From assembly GCA_017962605.1 (NCBI GenBank), contig JAGCUY010000180.1, forward strand, positions 28,368-92,367: a DNA stretch of 64,000 nt, given 5' to 3'. Made by a program: the position numbers and the translations under genes. Positions 7,606-15,643 of the stretch are shown in pieces. Source of the stretch: Kiritimatiellia bacterium (GTDB lineage Bacteria > Verrucomicrobiota > Kiritimatiellia > RFP12 > JAAYLN01). The notes under the pieces were generated by a model. That model was not told where the DNA came from, made no database searches, and saw only the letters and a program-made list of their open reading frames with translations. Numbering within the stretch: the first letter of the stretch is position 1; every line of letters begins with the position of its first letter.

Positions 7606-10035
7606 TTAGTTGGCCACGATGTTGACAAGGCGGCCTGGGACGCAGACGACCTTGCGGACAGTCTTGCCTTCGATGGCCTCCTTGACCTTGGCGTCGGCCA
7701 GGGCGGCGGCTTCGAGAGCCGCCGCGTCCGCATTGGCCGGCACCTTGATGCGAGACTTCGGCTTGCCAAGCACCTGCACGAGAATCTCAACCTCATCGAC
7801 GGCGAGGAACTTCTCGTCGTATTTCGGCCAGGGCTCGTAGGCGAGCGTGTGGTCGTGGCCGAGATACTCCCAGAGCTCCTCGCAGACATGCGGGGCGATC
7901 GGTGAAAGCAGCAGCACGAACTTTTCGGCAGCCTCGCGCGGGAGGTCCTTGCCCTCGCCCGCAAAGGCGTTCACGAAGATCATGAGCTGGCTGATCGCCG
8001 TGTTGATGTTGAGCGTTTCGAGATCGTTCGTGACCTTCTTGATCGTCGCGTGGAGGACGCGGAGTTCGTCGGCCGTTGGCGCGCGGTCAACGATTGCCTG
8101 GTCCTTGACCATGCGGAAGGCGCGCTTGAGGAAGCGGAAGGCACCCTCGACGCCTGCGGCGCTCCAGGGCTTGCTGGCTTCGAGCGGGCCCATGAACATC
8201 TCGTAGAGACGGAGCGTGTCCGCGCCGTATTTCTTCACGATGTCGCTCGGGTTCACGACGAACTTCGGGAAGCGCTTGCCCATCTTGATGCCGTTTTCGC
8301 CGAGGATCATCCCCTGGTGGACGAGCTTCTTGAAGGGCTCCTTGACGGGGCTGAGGCCCTTGTCGTAGAGATACCGGTTCCAGATGCGGGAATACATCAG
8401 GTGGCCGACGGCGTGCTCGGGGCCGCCGATGTAAAGGTCGACGGGGAGCCAGTGCTTGAGGAGCTCGTAGTTCGCGAACTCCTTGTCGTTGTGCGGATCG
8501 ACGTAGCGGAGGAAGTACCAGCTGGAGCCTGCGGAGCCGGGCATGGTCGAGGTCTCGCGGACGCCCTTGACGCCGTTGCGGTCGTACTTCTTCCATTCGG
8601 TGGCGTTCTCAAGCGGCGCCTTGCCGCCCTGGCCCTTGTAGTCTTCGAGTTCGGGGAGGACGAGCGGAAGCTCGTCGTCGGGAAGGGGGTAGATCTTGCC
8701 GTCTTCGGTGTGGACCACGGGCACAGGCTCGCCCCAGTAGCGCTGGCGCGCGAAGATCCATTCGCGGAAGTGGTAGTTCACGGTGCGCTTCGCGACGCCC
8801 ATCTTCTCGAGCTTGGCCGTGATGGCCTCCTTAGCCTCCTCGACGGTGAGGCCGGTGAACTCCTCGGAGTTGATGAGCTTGCAGCCCTTGCCGAGGTAGT
8901 CCTGCTTCTCGAAGGCGTGCTGCGAGACATCCGCTCCGTCGATGACCTGGATCATCGGGATGTTGTGGGCGACGGCGTATTCGAAGTCGCGCTGGTCGTG
9001 GCTCGGGACGGCCATGACGGCGCCCGTGCCGTAGCTGGCGAGGACGAAGTCGCCGATGAAGAGCTGCGCCTCCTTGCCGTTCGCGGGGTTGATGCAGGTC
9101 ACGCCTTCGAGGCGGCAGCCCGTCTTGCCCTTGTTCAGCTCGGTGCGGTCCATGTCGTTCTTCTTCTTCGTCTCCTCGATGTAGGCCTTCACCTCCGCCT
9201 GGTTCTTGATGCGGGGCATGAGGTCCTGGACGAGCTGCCCGTCGGGAGCGAGCACCATGAAGGTGATGCCGTAGATTGTCTCGATGCAGGTCGTGAAAAT
9301 CGAGAACTCGCCGCCGCCGACAATCTGGAACTTGACCTCGACGCCCTCGCTCTTGCCGATCCAGTGGCGCTGCATCTCCTTGGTGGATTCTGGCCAGTTG
9401 ATCTCATTCAGCCCTTCGAGAAGCTTTTCGGCGAAGGCCGGCTGGTTGATGACCCACTGCTTCATGTTCTTGCGGACGACGGGGTATCCACCGCGCTCGC
9501 TCTTGCCGTCGATGACTTCGTCGTTGCTCAGGACGGTGCCGAGCTCCTCGCACCAGTTCACCGGCATGTCGATGTACTGGGCGTAGCCGTCGAGGAAGAG
9601 CTGCTTGAAGATCCACTGAGTCCACTTGTAGTAGTCGGGGTTGCTGGTGGCGATCATCTTCGACCAGTCGTAGTCGAAGCCGAGCTCCTTGAGCTGCCGT
9701 GAGAAGGTCTCGATGTTCTTCTGCGTGAAGCCATCTGGGTGGTTGCCGGTGCTGATGGCGTACTGCTCTGCGGGGAGGCCGAAGGAGTCATAGCCCATCG
9801 GGTGCAGGACGTTGTAGCCCTGCATGCGCTTCATGCGCGAGATGATGTCGGTGGCGGTGTAGCCTTCGGGGTGTCCGGCGTGAAGCCCGACGCCGCTGGG
9901 GTAGGGGAACATGTCCAGAGCGTAGAACTTGGGTTTGGAGAAGTCCCAGACGTCGGTCTTGAAGGTCTCGTGCTCGGCCCAGTAGGCCTGCCACTTCTTC
10001 TCGATTTCGCTGAAGTCGTATTCCGAGTTTGCCAT
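7606..10035 (-). CDS. leuS: Leucine--tRNA ligase
   Basis: An 809-residue class I aminoacyl-tRNA synthetase that charges tRNA-Leu. The HIGH-type signature is VGLHAGHPEGY (residues about 47-57) in the typical leucyl context FPYPSG. The editing (CP1) domain carries GTGAVMAVPSHDQRDFEYA. Near residue 583 the KMSKS loop reads KMGKR (GIKMGKRFPKFVVNP). A C-terminal anticodon-binding domain with APHVCEELWEYLGH follows. The length is normal for bacterial LeuRS. The ribosome site is AAAGGA, seven bases before the ATG. It lies nine bases behind the glycerophosphodiesterase gene on the same strand. Confidence 0.97.
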   Translation of the reverse strand: MANSEYDFSEIEKKWQAYWAEHETFKTDVWDFSKPKFYALDMFPYPSGVGLHAGHPEGYTATDIISRMKRMQGYNVLHPMGYDSFGLPAEQYAISTGNHPDGFTQKNIETFSRQLKELGFDYDWSKMIATSNPDYYKWTQWIFKQLFLDGYAQYIDMPVNWCEELGTVLSNDEVIDGKSERGGYPVVRKNMKQWVINQPAFAEKLLEGLNEINWPESTKEMQRHWIGKSEGVEVKFQIVGGGEFSIFTTCIETIYGITFMVLAPDGQLVQDLMPRIKNQAEVKAYIEETKKKNDMDRTELNKGKTGCRLEGVTCINPANGKEAQLFIGDFVLASYGTGAVMAVPSHDQRDFEYAVAHNIPMIQVIDGADVSQHAFEKQDYLGKGCKLINSEEFTGLTVEEAKEAITAKLEKMGVAKRTVNYHFREWIFARQRYWGEPVPVVHTEDGKIYPLPDDELPLVLPELEDYKGQGGKAPLENATEWKKYDRNGVKGVRETSTMPGSAGSSWYFLRYVDPHNDKEFANYELLKHWLPVDLYIGGPEHAVGHLMYSRIWNRYLYDKGLSPVKEPFKKLVHQGMILGENGIKMGKRFPKFVVNPSDIVKKYGADTLRLYEMFMGPLEASKPWSAAGVEGAFRFLKRAFRMVKDQAIVDRAPTADELRVLHATIKKVTNDLETLNINTAISQLMIFVNAFAGEGKDLPREAAEKFVLLLSPIAPHVCEELWEYLGHDHTLAYEPWPKYDEKFLAVDEVEILVQVLGKPKSRIKVPANADAAALEAAALADAKVKEAIEGKTVRKVVCVPGRLVNIVAN

Positions 10036-10044
10036 GGTTTTCCT

Positions 10045-10914
10045 TTAACCTCTGAGTTTGTGGATGACGGAGAACATCACGCTGGGGTAGTCGCTGGAGA
10101 AGCCGTCGCAGCCGAGATCCCACAGCCTGAAATAGGCTTCCTCTGTTTCGCCGCCCTCGAATGGGATGGAGCAGACGGGGATGTCGTGGGCGTGGAACTC
10201 GTCGATGATGCGCTTCAGGTAGGCCGTGCCGGGAACGAACGGCTCGTCGGCCTTGGGGTTGAAGTAGGAGTGGAGCGAGACGGCGGAGATGGACTTGAAA
10301 TCGCCGGCGCGGACTTCATCCATGATCTTCTCGAAATGGGCCTGGAAGCGGGCGAGGTCGGCGGCGTTGTGTTCCGGCGCGGGGACGGGCCATGTGCCAA
10401 TCCAGAGGAGCGTCTTGCCGCCGGGGACGTTTTTCGTCCATTCGACTGCCTTGGCGTAGTCTTGCCCGGTGTAGTAAACCTGGTCGAGGACACCGGCTTC
10501 GCGCGCCTTCTCGGCGATGTATGCGGGGCCTGCGCCCTTCTCATCGACGAAGCAGAGCCAGGTGGGGTGGCCCTTCATTGTGTCGAAGACTTCCTCGATG
10601 GTTGGGATGCGGTGGTGCGAGAAGTCGGGCGAGAGGTAGGAGCCAACGTCGATGTCGCGGATGGTTGCCCAGTCGAGCTGCGTGGAGACGTCGATGTCCT
10701 TGAGGGACTCGGGAATCCCGCGCGCTGTGCGGCGCAGGGTGGCGTCGTGGAGCATGATGCCTACGCCGTCGCGGGTCTTGCGGCAGTCGCATTCAAGGGC
10801 AGATCCGTTCTCCCAGCACCAGCGGAAGGTGTCCAGGGTGTTGTCGGGACGCTCGAACTTTCCGCCGCCGCGGTGGACATGAGAGATATGGAGAAGAGAA
10901 TTGGTGTGGAGCAT
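10045..10914 (-). CDS. Glycerophosphodiester phosphodiesterase family protein
   Basis: A 289-residue enzyme of the GDPD TIM-barrel family, which splits glycerophosphodiesters to glycerol-3-phosphate and an alcohol. Key parts are HVHRGGGKFERPDNTLDTF at the N-terminus (catalytic His and Arg, then the PDNT motif), ECDCRKTRDGVGIMLHD (the ExD...HD motif), and the C-terminal GCDGFSSDYP. No signal peptide is seen. The frame stays open another 67 codons upstream, but that stretch is made entirely of heptamer repeats, so I chose MLHTNSLLH (ATG 10912-10914). The bases before it are pyrimidine-rich and offer no Shine-Dalgarno site; the repeat array abuts the start codon. Confidence 0.85.
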   Translation of the reverse strand: MLHTNSLLHISHVHRGGGKFERPDNTLDTFRWCWENGSALECDCRKTRDGVGIMLHDATLRRTARGIPESLKDIDVSTQLDWATIRDIDVGSYLSPDFSHHRIPTIEEVFDTMKGHPTWLCFVDEKGAGPAYIAEKAREAGVLDQVYYTGQDYAKAVEWTKNVPGGKTLLWIGTWPVPAPEHNAADLARFQAHFEKIMDEVRAGDFKSISAVSLHSYFNPKADEPFVPGTAYLKRIIDEFHAHDIPVCSIPFEGGETEEAYFRLWDLGCDGFSSDYPSVMFSVIHKLRG

Positions 10915-10920
10915 GGGGGG

Positions 10921-11168
10921 AGGGAGGGGAGGGTTGAAAAGTTGAGAAGTTGAGAAGTTGAGAAGTTGAAAGGTTGAAAAGTTGGGAAGTTGAAAGGGTG
11001 AAATGTGAAAATGTGGAAGTGTGAAAATGTGGAAATGTGGAAGTGTGGAAATGTGGAAGTGTGGAAGTGTGGAAATGTGGAAATGTTGCCAATTATCAAT
11101 GTTGCCAATGGCCAATCCCGAATCCCTCGGTGCAACTTCTCAACTTTTCAACCTTTCAACTTTTCAAC
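10921..11168. repeat. Large tandem heptamer/octamer array
   Basis: About 250 bases built from a few short words: AGTTGAA/AGTTGAG heptamers (10934-10998), then GTGGAAAT and GTGGAAGT octamers (11000-11085), then CCAATTATCAATGTTGCCAA and CCAATGGCCAATCCC, then TTCAACTTTTCAACC on the plus strand (11133-11168). The two ends are near inverse complements of each other. It separates the XRE gene from the glycerophosphodiesterase gene. Such short tandem repeats are known from cyanobacteria (STRR sequences); here they occur in many gaps. Confidence 0.88.
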
Positions 11169-11169
11169 T

Positions 11170-11721
11170 CTATATCAGGCGCTCAACTGCGGCGATTTCG
11201 GCGCGGCGGGCTTCAGCCCAGGCAACGGGGTCGGCGACGCCTTCCGGCGGCTCGATGCGCTTTGCGCCGCAAGAGGGGCAGAAGGCGGTGCGCGTTGCGG
11301 GTGCCTCACACTGCGGGCACTCGCGGAGCAGGACTTCGCCGCACCATGGGCAGTATGTGGCGCCGGCGTCGGGCTGACGGCGCGGCATGAAGGCGAGCGC
11401 GCCATCGACTACGTATGGGACGTTGGAGAGACAGCCGGCGTTGGGGCAGAAGGGCTCGCGACGGGTTAGCGGCGATGGGGCCATGCTGGTAGTCGCGCCG
11501 CTTGCGGGCGCTGCGCCCTGCGGCGTTTCGTCGGCCAGCTCCGCCGGCATCTCGATCTCAAGGATCTCGCAGATTTTCTCGATGGTGTCGCGGCTGAGGG
11601 CGGTGCGCTTGCCGCCCTCGAACTGGCTAATGGCCGATTGGGTGCAGCCCGCCATCTTTGCGAGCTGCACCCCGGTAAGGCGCTTTGCGCGCCTTGCATT
11701 GCGGAAAATGGGGCCGAACAT
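11170..11721 (-). CDS. XRE-type HTH protein with zinc ribbons
   Basis: A 183-residue protein. Residues 5-60 are a helix-turn-helix of the XRE/Cro type (RLTGVQLAKMAGCTQSAISQ). After a Pro/Ala-rich linker come three Cys clusters: FCPNAGC, YCPWCGEVLLRECPQC and FCPSCG, arranged as one or two zinc ribbons. The likely role is DNA binding with a zinc-stabilised second domain; the target is unknown. Its start lies six bases behind the EF-G-like stop, with AAGGGGAA as ribosome site inside the end of that gene, so the two are co-transcribed. The stop codon touches the large heptamer array. Confidence 0.8.
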   Translation of the reverse strand: MFGPIFRNARRAKRLTGVQLAKMAGCTQSAISQFEGGKRTALSRDTIEKICEILEIEMPAELADETPQGAAPASGATTSMAPSPLTRREPFCPNAGCLSNVPYVVDGALAFMPRRQPDAGATYCPWCGEVLLRECPQCEAPATRTAFCPSCGAKRIEPPEGVADPVAWAEARRAEIAAVERLI

Positions 11722-11727
11722 TTCCCC

Positions 11728-13743
11728 TTATTCGTCCTCCATCTTGAGCTCATCCTGGCGGGCGGCGGCGATCTTCTGCGCGAGGTTGCCGGGCACCACG
11801 TCGTAGCGGGTGAGTTCCATCTCGAAGGAGCCGCGGCCGCCGGTCATGCTGCGGAGCTGCGCCGGATACTGGAAGAGCTCGGCCATCGGGACTTCGGCGG
11901 TGACGGTCTGGAGTTCGTCCTGCATCTCCATGCCGAGGACGCGGCCGCGACGGTGGTTGAGGTCGCCGGTGACTGCGCCCATGTAGCTGTCGGGGATCGT
12001 GACCTTGACGGTCATGATCGGCTCGAGCAGCGAGGGCTTGGCCTGCGACATCGCCTCGCGGAAGGCGCGGGACGCGGCGATCTTGAAGGCGACTTCGGAG
12101 GAATCGACCGGGTGGAAGGAGCCGTCATAGACCTCGACCTTGACGTTCTGCACGGGGTAGCCGGCGATGGCGCCCTTGGAAAGGCCTTCGTTGACGCCCT
12201 TCTGCACTGCGGGCATGAAGTTGCCGGGGATGGAGCCGCCGACGGTGCTGTCCACGAATCCCTCTTCGCCCTCTGCCTTCGGCATGATGCGGAGATAGAC
12301 CTCGCCGTACTGGCCGTGGCCGCCGGTCTGCTTTTTGTGCTTGTAGTGGCCTTCGCCGCGCCCGGTGACGGTTTCGCGGTAGGCGACTTTTGGAACGGTC
12401 AGCTCGACGTTGACGTTGGACTGGAGCTTCATCAGCGCGACCGCGACGTCGATGTGGACGTCGCCGAGGCCCTTCATGACGATCTCCTTCGTCTCCTCGT
12501 CCTTGATGAAGTGGAGGGTGGGGTCGCTGTCGGCGAGGCGCTTCATGGCGGTGCCGAGCTTGTCCTCGTCAACCTGGGTCTTGGCGTGGACGCTCATCCA
12601 CATGACGGGCTGCGGGTAGTCGATGTCGGGCATGACGGTCGCGGTGCCGACGGCGCAGAGGGTGTCGCCGGTGTGGACGTCCTTGAACTTCGGGATGGCG
12701 ACGATCTCGCCGGGGCCGGCGTTCTCGACCGGAACCTGCTTGCGGCCGAAGACCTGGAGCAGCGAGGATGCGACTTCCTTGGAGCCGGTGGTGTTGTTCT
12801 GGAGCGCCATGCCGGGGGTGATGGTGCCGGAGAGGACGCGGATGTAGGAGAGCTGGCCGACGAAGGTGTCGATGGCGGTGCGCCAGACCTGTGCCACGAA
12901 TGGCGCGGCGGCGTCGGCCTTGACCTCGTTGCCGTCCTTGTCGGCGAACTTGCGGGTGCCGGGGGCGGGGAAGAGGCGGCAGACGCTGGAGAGGAATGCG
13001 TCGACGCCGTCGCCCTGGAGGGCCTTGACGACGTAGATGGGGTGGGTGGAGCCGGAGGCGACGGCGTCGCGGAGGCCGCCGCGGATCTCGTCGGCCGCGA
13101 GGGTGCCTTCCTCGAAGTACTTGTTCATGAGCTCCTCGGAGCTCTCGGCCGCGGATTCGGCGAGTGCCGTGTAGGACTCTTCAAGCTCGGCGGGGACTTC
13201 GCCCATGTCGAGGATGTTGGCGACGCCGTCTGCGGCGGGAACGGTCAGCGGGCAGCAGCCCGTGCCGAAGTGCTCGCGGATGGCGGCGACGGTCGTCAGG
13301 AAGTTGGTGTTTTCCTTGTCGAGACCGGTGATGACGAAGGCGACGGAGTTGACGCCGTAGGCCTTGCATGCGTGCCAGGCGCGGATGGTGCCCGCCTCGA
13401 TGCCGGAGGCTGCATCGACGGCGATGACGATGGCGTCGGAGGCGCGGATGGCGCCGCGGACGGCGCCGTAGAAGTCGGGGGCGCCGGGGGTGTCGATGAA
13501 GGCGAGGCGGTAGTCGGTGTCGCCGGCCTTGTAGGTGCCCATGAAGGAGTTCGCGAAGATGGAGATCTTGCGCGACTTCTCCTCGTCGTTGGTGTCCGAG
13601 ATGGATGAGCCGTTGGCCACGGAGCCAAGCCTGTCGTTGAGGCCGAGCTTGAATGCGATCGCGTCGGTCAGAGTTGTCTTGCCGCTGCCGCTATGGCCGA
13701 GAAGGGCGAATGTGCGCACGTTTGATACGGGGATTCCAGTCAT
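11728..13743 (-). CDS. Elongation factor G-like translational GTPase
   Basis: A 671-residue EF-G paralogue. The P-loop is GHSGSGKTT (residues 15-23) instead of the AHIDAGKTT of canonical EF-G, and G3 is DTPG. The G4 position reads TGLD rather than NKxD, which would weaken guanine recognition. Domains II to V follow, ending with the domain IV/V run GDLNHRRGRVLGMEMQDE typical of EF-G. This fits the EF-G-like (FusA2-type) family whose role in translation is not settled; it is unlikely to be the sole EF-G of the cell. The ribosome site is GGAG, seven bases before the ATG. It heads the minus-strand unit and is transcribed away from the acyl-CoA synthetase gene. Confidence 0.9.
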   Translation of the reverse strand: MTGIPVSNVRTFALLGHSGSGKTTLTDAIAFKLGLNDRLGSVANGSSISDTNDEEKSRKISIFANSFMGTYKAGDTDYRLAFIDTPGAPDFYGAVRGAIRASDAIVIAVDAASGIEAGTIRAWHACKAYGVNSVAFVITGLDKENTNFLTTVAAIREHFGTGCCPLTVPAADGVANILDMGEVPAELEESYTALAESAAESSEELMNKYFEEGTLAADEIRGGLRDAVASGSTHPIYVVKALQGDGVDAFLSSVCRLFPAPGTRKFADKDGNEVKADAAAPFVAQVWRTAIDTFVGQLSYIRVLSGTITPGMALQNNTTGSKEVASSLLQVFGRKQVPVENAGPGEIVAIPKFKDVHTGDTLCAVGTATVMPDIDYPQPVMWMSVHAKTQVDEDKLGTAMKRLADSDPTLHFIKDEETKEIVMKGLGDVHIDVAVALMKLQSNVNVELTVPKVAYRETVTGRGEGHYKHKKQTGGHGQYGEVYLRIMPKAEGEEGFVDSTVGGSIPGNFMPAVQKGVNEGLSKGAIAGYPVQNVKVEVYDGSFHPVDSSEVAFKIAASRAFREAMSQAKPSLLEPIMTVKVTIPDSYMGAVTGDLNHRRGRVLGMEMQDELQTVTAEVPMAELFQYPAQLRSMTGGRGSFEMELTRYDVVPGNLAQKIAAARQDELKMEDE

Positions 13744-13820
13744 CGTTGTCTCCAGTTGTTCCTTGTCTATTTATTGAGTAAAGAGGATGGCGCCGCCAAG
13801 CGCGGCAAAAACCGTCAACT

Positions 13821-13848
13821 ATGATACCAAAAATTCCAGAAGGCGCAA
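13821..13848 (-). promoter_or_regulatory. Candidate promoter of the EF-G-like gene
   Basis: Read on the minus strand: TTGCGC (13843-13848), a 16-base spacer and TATCAT (13821-13826), with TGG just upstream of the -10 box giving an extended -10. It lies about 80 bases before the EF-G-like start. Confidence 0.45.
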
Positions 13849-13884
13849 GGGAAATTTTTATTGCAGCAAATCCAAGCCAGTTAT

Positions 13885-13913
13885 TTGACATTGGCGGGGG
13901 CGGAATGTAGAAT
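13885..13913 (+). promoter_or_regulatory. Consensus promoter of the acyl-CoA synthetase gene
   Basis: TTGACA (13885-13890), 17-base spacer, TAGAAT (13908-13913). It is followed 35 bases later by the ATG at 13948. It is divergent to the EF-G-like promoter. Confidence 0.8.
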
Positions 13914-13947
13914 AGATACTTCTACATTTAATAAGGTAACGACTCAC

Positions 13948-15621
13948 ATGAACGGCAGGGACATACTCACAAGGTATCTCGAACGGACCGAGTTCACCTC
14001 CTACGAGGACTTCAAGGCGAACTACCGGCTAAAGGTGCCGGCGAACTTCAACTTCGCGTTTGACGTCGTAGATGCCTTCGCCCGCGAGGAGCCGGAGCGC
14101 CGCGCCCTTGTCTGGTGCAACGACCACGGCGGCGAGCGCATCCTCACCTTCGCCGACATCTCCCGCGAGAGCTCTCAGATCGCGAACTGGTTCCGCTCGC
14201 TCGGCATCCGCAAGGGCGACGTGGTGATGCTCATCATGTGCCGCCACTACCGCTACTGGGAGGTCATCATGGCCCTCCACAAGCTGGGCGCAGTGGCAAT
14301 CCCCGCCTCGAACCTACTCCAGCCGCACGACATCAACTACCGCGTCCAGGCGGCCGGCGTGAAGATGATCGTCACGAGCCACAACGAGCACGTGCTGGAG
14401 TCTGTCATCGGCGCGCAGGAGAAGACCCCCGTGCCCCTGCTCGTCTGCTGCGGCGGCGAGACGCCAAAGGGCTGGCTCAACATTGACGACGAGATCGACC
14501 GCTTCCCTGGCACCTTTGCGCGCCCCACCGACGACCAGGCCACGACAAACGAAGACGCGATGCTCTGCTACTTCACTTCGGGCACCACGGGCAACCCGAA
14601 GATCGTGCGCCACAACTTCGTCTATCCGCTTGGCCACATCGTCACGGCCCGCTACTGGCAGGGCTGCCAGCCCGGCGGTCTCCACTACACGCTCTCCGAC
14701 ACCGGCTGGGCCAAGGCCGCATGGGGCAAGCTCTACGGGCAGTGGCTCGCCGGCAGCGCCATCATGGCCTACGACATGGACAAGTTCCACGCCGCCGACG
14801 TGATGGCCGTCATCGCCAAATACAAGGTCACCACCTTCTGCGCGCCGCCAACGGTATTCCGCTTCATGATCCAGGAGGACCTCTCGAAGTACGACTGGTC
14901 CAGCGTGAAGCGCTGCGCCATCGCTGGCGAGGCGCTGAACCCCGAGGTCTTCAACAAGTTCCGCGAGCTGACTGGCCTGACCCTCAACGAGGGCTTCGGC
15001 CAGACCGAAGGCCCGGTGCTGGTGGGCAACTTCCTCTGGATCGACCCCAAGCCAGGCTCGATGGGCAAGCCCACCGGCGCCTTCGACGTGGACATCGTCG
15101 ATGAGGACGGCCGCAGCAGCGCACCCGGCATCGAGGGCGAGATTGTCATCCGCTGCCCTGACCGCAAGCTTCCATGCGGGCTCGTGGCCGGCTATGGCCT
15201 CGTGCAGAAGACATGGGAGAATGAGGGTGTCTGGAGCAACGACTGCTACCATACCGGCGACCTCGGCTGGAAGGACGAGGACGGCTATTTCTGGTTCATT
15301 GGCCGCGCCGACGACGTGATCAAGTCCTCGGGCTATCGCATCGGCCCGTTTGAGGTCGAGAGCGCCCTGCTCGAGCATCCGGCGGTCGTCGAGTGCGCCG
15401 TCACCGGCGTCCCCGACCCCAAGGGCGAGCGCGGGATTGTCGTGAAGGCGACGGTCGTGCTGGCGAAGGGCTTCTCGCCCTCGGACGAACTGGCCAAGGA
15501 GCTCCAGACGCACGTGAAGAAGACGACCGCGCCATACAAGTACCCGCGCATCGTCGAGTTCGTTGAGGAGCTGCCGAAGACGGTCAGCGGCAAGATCAGG
15601 CGCGCGGCGCTGAGGAAGTAA
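13948..15621 (+). CDS. AMP-dependent acyl-CoA synthetase
   Basis: A 557-residue adenylate-forming enzyme that activates a carboxylic acid with ATP and loads it on CoA. The P-loop is FTSGTTGNPKI (residues about 209-219). Then follow NEGFGQTEG (A5 motif), YHTGDLGWKDEDGYFWFIGRAD (A7/A8), and GKIRR near the C-terminus with the catalytic lysine (A10). The best resemblance is to medium-chain acyl-CoA/acetoacetyl-type synthetases rather than acetyl-CoA synthetase proper, because the length is about 100 residues shorter than Acs. The frame is open upstream to 13861, but that would start in front of the promoter, so I chose ATG 13948 preceded by AAGGTAA. It is followed by the sugar transferase gene 22 bases later. 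Confidence 0.92.
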   Translation: MNGRDILTRYLERTEFTSYEDFKANYRLKVPANFNFAFDVVDAFAREEPERRALVWCNDHGGERILTFADISRESSQIANWFRSLGIRKGDVVMLIMCRHYRYWEVIMALHKLGAVAIPASNLLQPHDINYRVQAAGVKMIVTSHNEHVLESVIGAQEKTPVPLLVCCGGETPKGWLNIDDEIDRFPGTFARPTDDQATTNEDAMLCYFTSGTTGNPKIVRHNFVYPLGHIVTARYWQGCQPGGLHYTLSDTGWAKAAWGKLYGQWLAGSAIMAYDMDKFHAADVMAVIAKYKVTTFCAPPTVFRFMIQEDLSKYDWSSVKRCAIAGEALNPEVFNKFRELTGLTLNEGFGQTEGPVLVGNFLWIDPKPGSMGKPTGAFDVDIVDEDGRSSAPGIEGEIVIRCPDRKLPCGLVAGYGLVQKTWENEGVWSNDCYHTGDLGWKDEDGYFWFIGRADDVIKSSGYRIGPFEVESALLEHPAVVECAVTGVPDPKGERGIVVKATVVLAKGFSPSDELAKELQTHVKKTTAPYKYPRIVEFVEELPKTVSGKIRRAALRK

Positions 15622-15643
15622 CGGCGCGGGAGGGACGGCGGCC

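Noticed and set aside
8050..9702. 550-codon open frame on the plus strand
   Set aside because: It lies antisense to leuS, which is complete and conserved; such long shadows are expected in GC-rich coding DNA, and the translation has no recognisable domain.
10915..11115. 67-codon N-terminal extension of the glycerophosphodiesterase
   Set aside because: The stretch encodes only HFHISTLP-like repeats from the heptamer array; the enzyme family begins at the HRGG region, so a start at 10914 is more likely.
10921..11168. Possible CRISPR array
   Set aside because: The repeats are 7-8 bases without unique spacers of regular length, and no cas gene is near.
11638..13608. 656-codon open frame on the plus strand
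   Set aside because: It is antisense to the EF-G-like gene and very rich in Gly, Ala, Asp and Val, as expected from the complementary strand of a GC-rich gene.
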